This document shows positions 47,025-58,065 of a DNA stretch of 64,000 nt, piece after piece (position 1 is the first letter of the stretch; each line of letters starts with the position of its first letter). This DNA comes from Medicago truncatula (taxonomy: Eukaryota > Streptophyta > Magnoliopsida > Fabales > Fabaceae), in contig NC_053045.1 of assembly GCF_003473485.1 (NCBI RefSeq), positions 41,272,494 to 41,336,493 of the forward strand, given 5' to 3'. The notes under the pieces were generated by a model, which saw only the letters and a list, made by a program, of their open reading frames with translations, had not been told where the DNA came from and searched no databases. The position numbers and the translations under genes were made by a program.

Positions 47025-47146
47025 TTGGTTAAGGAGATTAGTCGTTAAAAATTCACTTTTTAAAGTAAATTATTAGAGTGTCCATGGTTCGAACTCTGAC
47101 TCTTGCATATGGTAATGTTTCTACCAACTGAACTAAACTCACAAGA
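47025..47146 (-). mobile_element. tRNA-derived SINE with target duplication
   Basis: On the minus strand it has a box-A-like gagtttagttcagttggta, box-B gagttcgaaccatgg and the SINE end. Flanked by acgtattttcttcatt (47009-47024) and acatattctcttcatt (47147-47162), 14 of 16 matching. Confidence 0.75.
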
Positions 47147-47169
47147 ACATATTCTCTTCATTAAAATAT

Positions 47170-47549
47170 GGAAAAAATAGTCATTTTAATCTCAATGTGT
47201 AAGAAGTAATCACAATAGTCCTTCAGTATAACAAAATTTCAAAATAGTCTTTGATTATGCACTATGTTAGTAAAAATTGTCTCTTACGTTAAAATATTGC
47301 ATTAATATTGTCATATTAGTCATTTAACGTACTTACTTATTGTCATATTTAGTCATGTAAGTACTTACTTATTATCATATCAGTCTCTTTATGAAAAGAT
47401 TTAATATCAACAATAAGGAACTATTTTAATATCAGAGACTATTTTGACTAATAAAATACACAATCAGGAACCATTGTGAAATTTCAGTGCATTGAAAGAC
47501 TATTATAACTACTCGTTACATAATCATGGACTAAAATAACTATTACTCT
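47170..47549. mobile_element. inverted-repeat MITE with 9-bp target duplication (MULE-type)
   Basis: 380 bp with long imperfect arms (aatagtcattttaatctc at the left; gactaaaataactatt at the right; inner caaaatagtctttgattatg pairs with acacaatcaggaaccattg-type sequence). Perfect 9-bp duplication ttaaaatat at 47161-47169 and 47550-47558. It directly abuts the SINE duplication. Confidence 0.8.
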
Positions 47550-47807
47550 TTAAAATATACTTCAACTTTATATAAAAAAATCTATCTTTTTCATTACTTT
47601 ATACTCAAACAAAGAAAGCATATTCACCTCATGTAAAAATAAAAAAGAGAGCATATTCAACAAAGACAAGGAAGGGCTTGTTGGATAACCGGCTTGTTGG
47701 ATAACCAGTTTATTTGCATCTTATAGCACAATCATTTATCATAACAACGTGTTTATATATAAGTTTGGAGAAGTTATTTTTATAACAAAAGATAAAATAA
47801 TATTAAA

Positions 47808-47813
<6 letters not shown>

Positions 47814-47838
<25 letters not shown>

Positions 47839-47839
47839 A
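47814..47839. repeat. (TA)n microsatellite
   Basis: Short TA run upstream of the 5.5 kb LTR element. Confidence 0.85.
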
Positions 47840-47897
47840 AAGTTATTTTCATATCAAAATTGTCTTTTACATGAGTAGATAAGGTCAAATATGTCCA

Positions 47898-48296
47898 TGT
47901 TGGATTAATTATTTAATTAATCAATTATGGATTGACAATAATCAATTATTATAAATTAATGTTATAATTTATAGTATGACCTATTGTATTAAGCACTCAT
48001 TAGTTGATAAATATGTATGATTGGGTTATTCTTTCTAAATGGACCGTGATGGGTTGGACCATTTAGCTAAGTCTAATGAGAGGTCCCTAACCTCAGCCGT
48101 TTAGCTTATTGTGAATTCTTGGTGCTACACGGAATGAGGGTAGTCATCCCTCTCATCCTTCTGACAACAGTTATCCTTCATGAACCTAAACATACAAAGT
48201 ACACAATTTCTTATTCTTATTCCTTCTTTGTTACTCATGATGATATGCTATAATTTGTATCTAGTGATCGATGGCTAAACATTTAAACTTTTATCA
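47898..48296 (+). repeat. 5' LTR (399 bp)
   Basis: Starts tgttggattaattatttaat and ends aacttttatca. Compared with the 3' LTR it lacks about 31 bp after cagccgtttagct. Confidence 0.85.
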
Positions 48297-50386
48297 ATTG
48301 GTAGGCTATTGTTAAAATTGAATCTTTCGGTTTTGGCTGTTGCGATTTAAATGAATTCTAGTGCTATTATTCTCTGAATGCCAAAACTGATGCATACATG
48401 CTCGAATTTGTTGTCTTTTCCCATATGGGTTTTCTAATTTTTTGTGAATCCGATGGTATCCTAATTTGCATAGTTAGTTCATAAAGCATGCGGATGAATT
48501 ATTTTCAGAAATCTATTTCGCCAAACAACATGTGTGATACCGAATTGAAATTCACATAAACCCTATTTTATATTCGACATGTAAATTCGTTGAAACGGAT
48601 CAACTATTCTAAAAAATTTACAAAAGATTTTCCTCATAAAAGGTATGAATTGCGCTACTTACAAATTAAAACAAATCGATAGGCACTCTAAACCAGTCCT
48701 AGTTTCGAATTTTGGGATGAACCCTAATTCGTTACATCTGTCAATTAATTCGATAATTCTCAAAATTAATACATGGATTCTTTTCTTCTCTCAATATCGA
48801 TAAGATCCATACCACAATCGTCGCATTTCACTGCTTAAATCGCCATAAACAGTCGGGTCTCCCGCGGGTCGATAACCACCCGTTTCAGCTATCCGGGCGA
48901 AGAAGAAACTGCTAATAAAAAAATAAAATAAAAACTACCCACTCACGCATCTAGCTCGTGACAACATGGTGCGAATTACAAGGGGAAAATAGGTGTCGGG
49001 TCAGATTCCCTTAATTATCCTACCGGATCCAACTTTTGCACTAATCCGGGTCCAATCTTTTCTGTTTTTTGTTTTAAATGGGCGTAGCCTTATTTTTCTT
49101 GCTGATCTGGCCTAATTTTATCTAGATATATTTATGCATGATATAAGCTTACTATACCCTATTAAGCATAAATATTATACACATTCATAACCTATATAAT
49201 ATTTTTATTTGGGATTTAAATTAGTTTATGAGAATCATACGTTCTTTTATATCATGCATTCTTTAAATTTGAGTCTAAAATATAACACTTATGTAAATTT
49301 TTCTTTTAAAGTGTTAGTATTCTGAAGAATCTTAAGACTCATTCTTATATTCTTGTCTCATATATCTTGTATAAACTAATATATTTTGAGAATTACTAAT
49401 CTAGACCCGTAATTTACTACTCTAAATTTTGTGATAAATACTATTAACATGTCTTGTCGAAATTAAGTACTTGGATCACAATAATACAATGCTAAATATT
49501 TTATATATATTGGATGATGCATTGTTGCATTTTTATGCTAAAATTCTATTTATGAATTAAATTTGCAGACCTCTTTATTGTTTATCAGTTAAATTTATCA
49601 AAACAACGTATTAAGAATTCATGCAATTTTAAATCATCCTTACAACTGAACACTTTTGTAAATCATAATGATTTATAATTAGAGTCTCATATATGTTTAG
49701 TTATAATGACTTATTCTCTATTCATGATTATTTTGAGATGATTATATTATAAGATATTCTTGTTAAATCATCAAAAGTCATTGGCTCTAAGCATAAGGAT
49801 GAATGTCACACACTACGAGGTAAGTCGTTATTTAATTATTTTTATCCTCTTGTGACTTATCGTATATATTATTGCACATATGAAAATATTTATTGATTCT
49901 TCTCTTTTGTTGTGCAATTATGATATCATGTATAGACGTGAAATCCTTTTACCATAATATTTTAAATAGAACTCTATAATTCTTATATATTATTACTATA
50001 ATACTCCATGTTGTATTTATATTCTAATTCCAATTTATAATGGGAGTATTGAAAAATTTATTCTAAGAGTTCAACTCTGGATAAAATAGAAAATCAATTG
50101 GCACACTTGTATTCTAAACAATATCTCTTGTTATTATACTATTTCATATAAATAAATTCTAAAGTCATATTTATGATATGTTAATTTAAAATATTGTTAA
50201 GCATGACATTCTATTATTTGAATATGACCGAAGTTGAGTAACTTAAATACAATTGTTTATTCATGATATTATTTATCACATTCTTTGAAGCATAAACATT
50301 ATTGATTTGTATAATTATAATCTCACCTATCGTGGATACAATTATGCAAATTTTGTTAAACAGATTAGCATTATATTGGTGACAGT

Positions 50387-50741
50387 CATACCCTATCGGT
50401 GTGTTGTTATTAATATAATTGTTATTATTCAATGTACCTTATTTTTTATAATTATGTCAAATATAATTAGAGTACCCTATCAATATTTAATTTGAGACAT
50501 AAGAATTGTACATTGTGATGATATAGTTCTTACTTATTATCCTTAAGATCTCGAATGACATTACAATAAGTAAGTTACTCTATTAAAAGACATGTAGCAA
50601 ACTATATAAATTTTGCAATCCAATATTATTCTAATTTTTGAATTAAATTTCTAATTAAATGTTCTTTTTGTATATATATAAATATTTTGGATTGCTATTA
50701 TCCCTTTATTATGTGAGTGACGGACATACCCTATCGGTGTG
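50387..50741 (+). repeat. internal repeated motif of the LTR element
   Basis: The 17-mer cataccctatcggtgtg occurs at 50387-50403 and 50725-50741. The motif gagtgggag, resembling the polypurine tract, also recurs inside the element (near 50843 and 51966). Confidence 0.6.
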
Positions 50742-51922
50742 ACGTTACGTAACATATCATTCTGTGATAGAGAAATAGTTGAATATTTTATTTAAATATC
50801 TTTCAAACTTTTTAATTCAACTATCATTATCTATTCTCTATCGAGTGGGAGAATCCTTGCTATGTATTATGTAACGTGATGGATATACACATTACTCAAC
50901 ATAATTATCCTTTTATGGGTAAGAAAAATACCTTATTAGTTTAACTATTATTCTCATCAAGTGGAGAACATATATTTCTTCAACAAGCGAGAAAAATTCT
51001 ACATGTCAATTAACTATATCTTATAAACAAATATATTATTTGTTTCATAACTCTAGATATAAAATTATTGTAGAGACTTATATTGAAGATATTAATTATA
51101 GTCTTGATTTTCTCATAAATTATTATTCTCATAAATTATTACACACTTTCATATCCGTTTATATTATTGTAAACTCATTTTGTAAAAAGCAATATGTCAA
51201 AATCCTAAAATTCTTAACAACTTTGTTAAGAAAATTTTATTTATACCACTATTCTAAATAATTATAAATGGTGTATTTAGACATATCTTATATTATTGCT
51301 ATTCTTTAATACTTATGGAAGCTTATGACTATTGTCTCTTATATCTTCAATAATAATAATTATAAGTCTCGTGTATTTCCGCTGCGTGTAACCTAATCTT
51401 TTCTCAGATGTGTGTAATTATAATTGTAACATTTGAGTTTTGAGTGAGTCACTAAATTGTGAATATAGTCTCATATCCTATTTTATAATACTAGAGACTT
51501 ATCTCACTCATATGATGATAAACCTTTTACATAATCATCATGCTCTGTCATATTAAGGTTACTATATTTATAAAATTCTTTGAAATTTTAATTGTGAAAA
51601 GGAGATCTTGTGTTATAAAATTCTTAAATGAAAATTTAAATTCTCCTTAATTCTAAATGCAGAATATGTGGTTAACTACGAAACCCAGTTCTTGATAATA
51701 TCTGCCATTGATAAAATATGTATTTATGGGGGTTTCATACTATCCTTGAGTTACCACTTGTGTTAATAATTCTGCTATGCTCATGTGCAAAATATGTGGT
51801 TGAGTTCATGAAACTATATTAGTTAAAATTATGTAACCACTTATGTTAATAATCTTGCACTAGTAATCAAGTATCCCACTGTTGAATATTACATTATTAT
51901 AATATTTTTATATCAGTGATCA

Positions 51923-52085
51923 CTAATGAGAATCCCACTTACTCTTGTTTGTATATATGTGGGATCAGTGGGAGTGTATACACAACACTATGTATTATGA
52001 GCTCAAATGAGAAATCTCACTCTTGTTTATACATATGTGAGATCAAGAGAAATGTGTACACAATATTATTCTCATCGTTGTCATA
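51923..52085 (+). repeat. diverged tandem duplication inside the LTR element
   Basis: Two adjacent units of about 80 bp share aatgaga..tcccac, ctcttgtttgtatatatgtg, ggatcagtgggagtgtatac and acaacactat-type segments; the second has cacttactc shortened. Not in a readable frame. Confidence 0.6.
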
Positions 52086-53013
52086 CTCTTGTGCACACTA
52101 TAAAATATGGCATAGCCTAAGAGACTTTAAACTTTAGTCTCATTCTATTATATTGAGATATATATTAAAATTCTTTTAATATCTCAATAAGCATCATAAT
52201 TGAATGCTAAAGTCAATTTTGTTGGAATATGCACAATAACCTCTCAGCATGCAAATATATATTGTGCTTCTCGTTTACCAACATTCCACATTTTATGAGG
52301 TTATAAATAATAAGTACGATGTATAATATCAATACTCCTATCGAGTATGATATTGTGTTCTTGTAGTACTTATAATTTGAGATAATCATAAATGTTCATT
52401 CATTATTGACATTTTAGTGACCACATTAATCCACATCCTTTTTTTAAACTAAGTGTCTATGTTAATCCATTTTGGAGATTCTTGAATTTCCTATTTCTTT
52501 ATGGATTTTCATAGTCACATTTTTCTAAAACGTGGATTAATTGAATGTCGTGGAACATTTATCGATTTAGACTAAATGTAATTACTCTCTCTTTATAGGT
52601 TATCCCTATAAGTAATTACTATTCTTATACCTTTGTGGATATATGACTTTTATAGAATTGAAAACTCATTGGCAGAACCACTAACCACAGACTTATATAA
52701 ATGAGTATTGTAACTCATAATGATTTGATTAAGTCTATGATATTTTGGGTTAGTGGGTGTTTGTTATAGCATTTTTTAAAATGCTTGGGCCATTCTTTAT
52801 TGACAAATTCTTTTAATTCAAGTGTCACTATAAATTCATCATTTGTTAGAAAAGGGAGTCTTTGACCTGTATGATTTGTTTTCCCTATCGGATTCAATTT
52901 CTGCAGTATTAAAGTTTACTTCTCTTTCGAATTAGTGCTTTGACCATACATATATTTTAAAGTTAAAACTTTATATTCTTTAGTTATTGAATATTGTCAT
53001 CCAAGTGGGAGAT

Positions 53014-53441
53014 TGTTGGATTAATTATTTAATTAATCAATTATGGATTGACAATAATCAATTATTATAAATTAATGTTATAATTTATAGTATGGTCTAT
53101 TGTATTAAGCACTCATTATTAGTTGATGAATATGTATGATTGGGTTATTCTTTCTAAATGGATCGTGATGGGTTGGACCATTTAGCTAAGCCCAATGAGA
53201 GGTCCCTGCCCTCAGCCGTTTAGCTATTTAAACGTCATCCCATCGGTTAAATTATTATTGTGAATTCTTCTGGTGCTACATGGAATGAAGGTAGTCATCC
53301 CTCTCATCCTTCTGACAACAGTTATCCTTCATGAATCTAAACATACAAGGTTCACAATTTCTTATTCCTTCTTTGTTACTACTGATGATATGCTATAATT
53401 TGTATCTAGTGATCCATGGCTAAACATTAAAAATTTTATCA
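53014..53441 (+). repeat. 3' LTR (428 bp)
   Basis: Same ends as the 5' LTR. It keeps a segment around 53222-53255 containing ctatttaaacg, a TATA-like site missing from the 5' copy. Confidence 0.85.
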
Positions 53442-53775
53442 CTCCATGCATATATTATAGGCTCTAAATGAATCTACTGTTTTGGCAGTTAGCATAGGAG
53501 TAAATAGCTTGAAACTCAAATTCAAATCAAGACAGGAAAAAAGTGGATTTAATTATCTGGTTTTTCTAAGGGCCCTACCAATTTAATTCCTTCAATCATT
53601 CCCTGGAGGCATTTAAATGTGAAATTCAATTTATGCAACAGGATACTCGTGATTCGTGAACATGTTTTCTAACCCATGCAGAGTTATAAGGTGGATTGGA
53701 AAAGAAAATTAACACTTTTGTTCTATTATTAAGAATTTAAGAGATATAAAAAAGGAAAAACTTAAAATAGTACTC

Positions 53776-54687
53776 CTACACAATTTTACTGGGGCTTGAA
53801 CTTTTGCAAAACTCAAAACTCTCACCATTTTCGGTTTCACTCTTTATCACAAAATGCCTTAACTGATCTACATTGTTAACCAAATTCTCTTCACAAAGAA
53901 ACTCATAGCTGAAAATCTTCTCCACTTCTCTCCAAAAATCATGAACAAAAACGTGAGTTTTTCCCACTTTCTTGCTACGAGCTAACACTGCCGCAGTAAA
54001 TATTGCCGACATTCTCCCTGGAGCTGCCGGAAAGTACCCTCTTGGCCCATCAACTAGAATCACGTCCCAAGAGACTTGGTAAATGTGGTTCGGCATATCA
54101 TTGATTCCGAGTTTACATTCTGAGAATAACAAATTTTGTACCGGCTTACAATCACGTTTGGACTCTTCTTTTGCATGAGAAAGCAACTTTGGATACTCAC
54201 TAACTTTGCTTGTGAACTGAACATCGTAAGCTTCGATACCTGGGTTGGACTGTTCGAATTTTGAGATAATATATTCGTTTTCATCGATGAAAACAGTGCG
54301 ACCATTGTTATTCAGTGCAGACCAGAGAAGGGACTCTTGGGTGAGACCAAAGATAAGGAAGTTGGGGTTTGGTGTAAGGTGAAGAGTGGTTGTTATGGCG
54401 TTGATTTCTGAAAAGGACATGGATTTGGTGGTGGAGTTCGAGGAGGAGGCGTAGTGAACGAGAGCTTTAGTTATGGAGGGTGGAAGAGGAGAGGTGGAGG
54501 AGGATGGGGCGGAGGAGGTGGAAGAGGAGATCATGGTTGTGATTAGAGTAAGAGTGAAGACTATAGTGAAGAAAGTGATGATGAAGATAAAAAGATGGTT
54601 AGAGAGAAAGGGTACTGTTGTTGATGATTGCTTGTGATGAGGAGAAGGGTGTAGGAGTATGAGTTTTGGATTTGAATTGTTCTTCAT
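53776..54687 (-). CDS. IRX15-L: IRX15-LIKE xylan biosynthesis protein (DUF579), copy A
   Basis: Intronless 303-residue Golgi type II membrane protein of the IRX15/IRX15-LIKE family, needed for normal xylan chain length in secondary walls; its biochemical activity is not settled, while related GXM proteins methylate glucuronic acid on xylan. A short cytosolic tail ([13 protein letters not shown]) precedes a single membrane span (about 32-53, [18 protein letters not shown]) and a Ser/Thr/Pro-rich stem. The DUF579 domain fills about 70-300, with [70 protein letters not shown] and [14 protein letters not shown]. No frame break. A TATA-like tatataag (minus) lies at 55004-55011. A close tandem copy is 3.4 kb upstream on the same strand; copy A has W where copy B has G after VHDF. 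Confidence 0.92.
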   Translation of the reverse strand: MKNNSNPKLILLHPSPHHKQSSTTVPFLSNHLFIFIITFFTIVFTLTLITTMISSSTSSAPSSSTSPLPPSITKALVHYASSSNSTTKSMSFSEINAITTTLHLTPNPNFLIFGLTQESLLWSALNNNGRTVFIDENEYIISKFEQSNPGIEAYDVQFTSKVSEYPKLLSHAKEESKRDCKPVQNLLFSECKLGINDMPNHIYQVSWDVILVDGPRGYFPAAPGRMSAIFTAAVLARSKKVGKTHVFVHDFWREVEKIFSYEFLCEENLVNNVDQLRHFVIKSETENGESFEFCKSSSPSKIV

Positions 54688-55003
54688 TTTTCTTTTTGGG
54701 GAATAGAGAGAACAAATAGTATTATCACTCTATCAAGAATGAGATAAGTACATGTATTTTTGAATAATGCTTCTTTTGTATTTGAGTATCTGATCGTATG
54801 CACATAGACTTACAAAACAAATAAATGGTGAAATAGTGTGAGATTTGATGACAATGCTCTCAAGGATTTTCAGTGTAATTTGCTCACTATTGAAAATTTA
54901 ATAGACAGAACCGAGTAAATTTTTTATATAGAAGATGAAAAACCCTCGCAGAGTAAAAAAAAAAAAAAAAAGGTTTTTTCACGTTATACAATGGTCTTCG
55001 TGT

Positions 55004-55011
55004 CTTATATA
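55004..55011 (-). promoter_or_regulatory. candidate TATA box of IRX15-LIKE copy A
   Basis: tatataag on the minus strand, about 317 bp upstream of the start codon. Position implies a long 5' UTR, so the call is tentative. Confidence 0.3.
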
Positions 55012-55266
55012 TAAATAGGAAAGATAGTTATGTAAAGAGAGAGAAAATGGGTAGTAAGATTAGAGAAAGTCAAATAAAAAATTGACAAAAAGAGAAAGTA
55101 AAAGTTTTGATATGACCAAAATAATTTGACTAAGTCAAAAGTCAAATATTATGACAAATAAAAATAATAAAATTGTTGTTTAGATTTTATTTTGCATACA
55201 AAATAGTTATTTAGATTTTATTTTGCATACAAAATAGTTGTTTAGTTTTTTATTTTTTGTTACCAT

Positions 55267-55492
55267 GGGAATCCCTCGTATGTTAGCCTTGCTATGCTTC
55301 ACAATCTCGAATAAAAGAAGAGAATTGTGTTAGGTCTGGACAACCAACATCTAACTTTGTCGACATTTGCGAGTAACAAGGGAATCCCTCCTATGTTAGC
55401 CTTGCTATGCTTCACAATCTCGAATAAAAGAAGAGAATTGTGTTAGGTCTGGACAACCAACATCTAACTTTGTCGACATTTGCGAGTAACAA
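55267..55492 (+). repeat. two tandem 113-bp units
   Basis: Units start at 55267 and 55380 with gggaatccctc and end with catttgcgagtaacaa; they differ at one position that I can see (cgt against cct after ccct). The near identity suggests a recent duplication. The block leads directly into LINE reverse transcriptase sequence. Confidence 0.92.
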
Positions 55493-55970
55493 TATCGTTG
55501 GATAAAAAAGACTTGCACTTAGTTTTCATTGATTTGGAAAAGATGCATGATAGAGTTGCTAGAGTGAAAAAAAAAAACTTAAGAAAGTGGTTAGGTTTAT
55601 ATATATATATATTCAAGTTATAAAAGATATATAGGAGGAGTCTCGATTAGTGTGAAGACATATAATGGAGACATCATCAATTTTTTCCAAACAATATGAG
55701 TGCACCAAAGTTCAACCCTAGATCTTATTTTTTACTTTAGTTTTGAATATACTTACAAACGCATCCTAGCATCAATATGTATACTTTTTGCATATGAAAT
55801 AATCCTATATATAGGCTTTCTCGTGAGAGAAGCAAAATAGAGTATATGAAATGTAATTTTAGAAGACGAAATATTTTTATTTTAGATGTAAAAGTTAGAG
55901 ATCATATCATACCACAAATTACATGATTTAAATATCTTAAATTTATAGTACAAAATATAAGGAGTTGTAT
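55493..55970 (+). mobile_element. RTE-type LINE reverse transcriptase remnant
   Basis: Plus-strand frames read DKKDLHLVFIDLEKMHDRVA (near 55500-55560), the VFIDLEKAYDRVPR motif of plant RTE-like LINEs. Further on come HQSSTLDLIFYF (the HQGSALSPYLF motif with damage), LFAYEIIL (the FADDIVL catalytic motif with both Asp lost) and EYMKCNFRRR with VRDHIIPQIT. The catalytic damage and stops make it inactive. Confidence 0.75.
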
Positions 55971-55980
55971 ATATTTTATA

Positions 55981-56329
55981 GGCAAAATTACACAATTAGT
56001 CCCTTAACTTTATTTTAGGTAACACTTTCGTCCTTTTTCTTTTTTTTTTGTCACGATTTAGTCATTTATGTTATAAAATGACAATATCTTATCATTTTTT
56101 TATGAGATTTTTTTCAAAGAAATTTGATTTTCTAGGCTTGTATGATGAAGATTTACGTTTGCCTATGAGTTTGATGATTTTTTTTTGGAGTTTTTGATTA
56201 TTTTTTTCATAAAAAATGATAACTATGTTGTTATTTTATAACATAAAGGACTAAATCGTGACAAAAAAAAGATAAAGGACGAAAGTGTTACCTAAAATAT
56301 AGTTAAGAGACTAATTGTGTAATTTTACC
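55981..56329. mobile_element. inverted-repeat MITE with perfect 9-bp target duplication
   Basis: 349 bp; left end ggcaaaattacacaattagt and right end actaattgtgtaattttacc are near-perfect complements, continuing inward (ggtaacactttcgtcc with ggacgaaagtgttacc). The 9-bp tattttata is present at 55972-55980 and 56330-56338. Confidence 0.9.
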
Positions 56330-56380
56330 TATTTTATATGATACAAAAGTACTGCTTTTAAATTATGTATACTCAAAACA

Positions 56381-57395
56381 GGTGGGATTTAGCATGGGAA
56401 ATGATATTTGTTTCCCACCATGGGAAAGTTAATGTTAGCCATTAGATCAGGTAGAGAACTATACACCCTCAACACTAGATTATTTTGTAACCATCTTCCA
56501 CCTTCATCTCTCTCAACATTTTCAGAATTTTTTTTTGGGAAACATTTTCAGAAATTAAAACTTAATAATCCAGAAATCAAATAAAAATAAAACAACTTAA
56601 CAAAAAAAATTCTTCCAATGAAAAATACATTTTCATGCGTTGAACTTATCAAATGAAAATCAAACAACTTAAAAAATTCTTTTTCCTGCATTGAACTAGC
56701 CTAGGAGATCCAAATTTTTATTTATTTTTTTAATCTGGAAAATGAAAAATAATGAGAGAGAAGAATGCAGATAATTTTCAATCATGAAACAACAACAACA
56801 TTCATCATCACATCACATAAAGCATATTCCTCAAAATCCTTTCAAACTCATCATCACTCCAAATTTCCCACACATTCAATTTCTTCAACTCCCATAACAA
56901 ATCAAATTACCTTATTTTACCTTCTTTTATTGTGAGATTCAAGTGAAAAGAATAAAATTAAATTAAAGATAAAATAATAAGAAGATTAGATTATTAGAAA
57001 CAAAAGTGGTAAAATATAGAATGGGGTTTTGTTACAAAGAGAGTGAATGAAGAATAATAAGATAATTAAGGAATTAAGAATTGTAGAAAAGAGTTTGGTA
57101 TTTTTCATCTGTCAATTAGGGTGAAAACAATTAAAGAGATGGTTGTTCATAACATGTTCGTAACACGGTTTTAACTGGATTTGGATTTGATTTTGATGTG
57201 AAGGGAAGGAGAGTTGGGACAACCATTTTGATGGTGTTGCTGGTGGTGGGTTGGTTGGTATGGAGGAGAGATGGTAGTGGAAGATAGTGACAATAATCTA
57301 GTGTTGAGGGTGTATAATTCTCTACTTGATCTAATGGCTAACATTAACTTTCCCATGGTGGGAAACAAGTATCCTTTCCCATGCTAAACCCCACC
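56381..57395. mobile_element. long-TIR element (1.0 kb) with 8-9 bp target duplication
   Basis: TIRs of about 100 bp start ggtgggatttagcatgggaa and end ttcccatgctaaaccccacc; inner parts include gttaatgttagccattagat and its complement. Flanks are ctcaaaaca (56372-56380) and ttcaaaaca (57396-57404), 8 of 9 matching. The interior holds only a short low-complexity frame (57171-57368, minus). Mutator-like or, with an 8-bp duplication, hAT-like. Confidence 0.8.
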
Positions 57396-58065
57396 TTCAA
57401 AACAAAGAGGCATGTTCAACTCATGTCAAAATAAAAAGGAGAGCATATTCAACACGACAAAGAAATGAATACACGACTGCTACTGTTTTGGCTGTTAGCT
57501 TAGGATTATTTTTTGCCGTTCTAAATTTATTTATCGTAATGAGTATATACCACTTTCATTCTCTTACTTTTATTTATCACTTTTTCTTAATTATGGGACA
57601 AATGGAAGGCAGATCAATTTGCTTGTAAGAAATTGTGATTTTATTTATTTGAAACATGGTATTGTGATTCTTTTTAAAATTTAAAGTATATCTTTTACAT
57701 TAATTCGTAGAAACGCTGTCATTTTCATTTTATAAAATGAATCCGAATATACTCCCATTTTATTGACTCCACTTGCAAATTCACAAGTCTCAAAAGTTTC
57801 AATTTATCCTAAAATAAAGAAAAAGAAAAATAATCATAGCTACAAGCCCAGAGATAATACAAAATAAATCTGTAAAGCTAAGCTCCATTATCACGTTCTC
57901 ACCCCTTTTTTCAGGTGAAAAAGCAGTCCAATATTGTAAAGCAAAATTAAATTACACTTCTTTTTCTATTAAAAATACATATATTCATAAAAAAGAAAAA
58001 GCTAAAAAACAAAATACACACAATTTTACACATTGTTTCAAGAAACAAAAGTTTACTTTAATTCC
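57396..58065. other. intergenic / 3' flank of IRX15-LIKE copy B
   Basis: Nothing recognised beyond probable 3' UTR close to 58065. Confidence 0.45.

Larger units (their letters stand above)
47898..53441 (+). mobile_element. LTR retrotransposon (Copia-like, 5.5 kb), coding region decayed
   Basis: Two direct LTRs (47898-48296 and 53014-53441) have TG..CA ends, and the flanks gtcca and ctcca agree at 4 of 5 bases. The polypurine tract aagtgggagat sits just before the 3' LTR. The 5' LTR is followed by ttggtaggct, a poor match to the usual Met-tRNA primer-binding site. The internal 4.7 kb has no open frame above about 75 codons; the only coding trace is ENSLAEPLTT near 52665-52695, similar to the ADPLTK motif at the end of Copia pol. 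A GC-rich island at 48846-48905 follows the 5' LTR. The copy cannot encode its own proteins and may be a non-autonomous derivative or a heavily mutated old element. Confidence 0.82.

Noticed and set aside
47898..53441. Integrated pararetrovirus or centromeric satellite
   Set aside because: TG..CA LTRs, polypurine tract and Copia pol trace explain it; there is no viral coat or movement protein and no satellite period.
55267..55492. CRISPR-like or satellite array
   Set aside because: Only two units without spacers; a simple tandem duplication.
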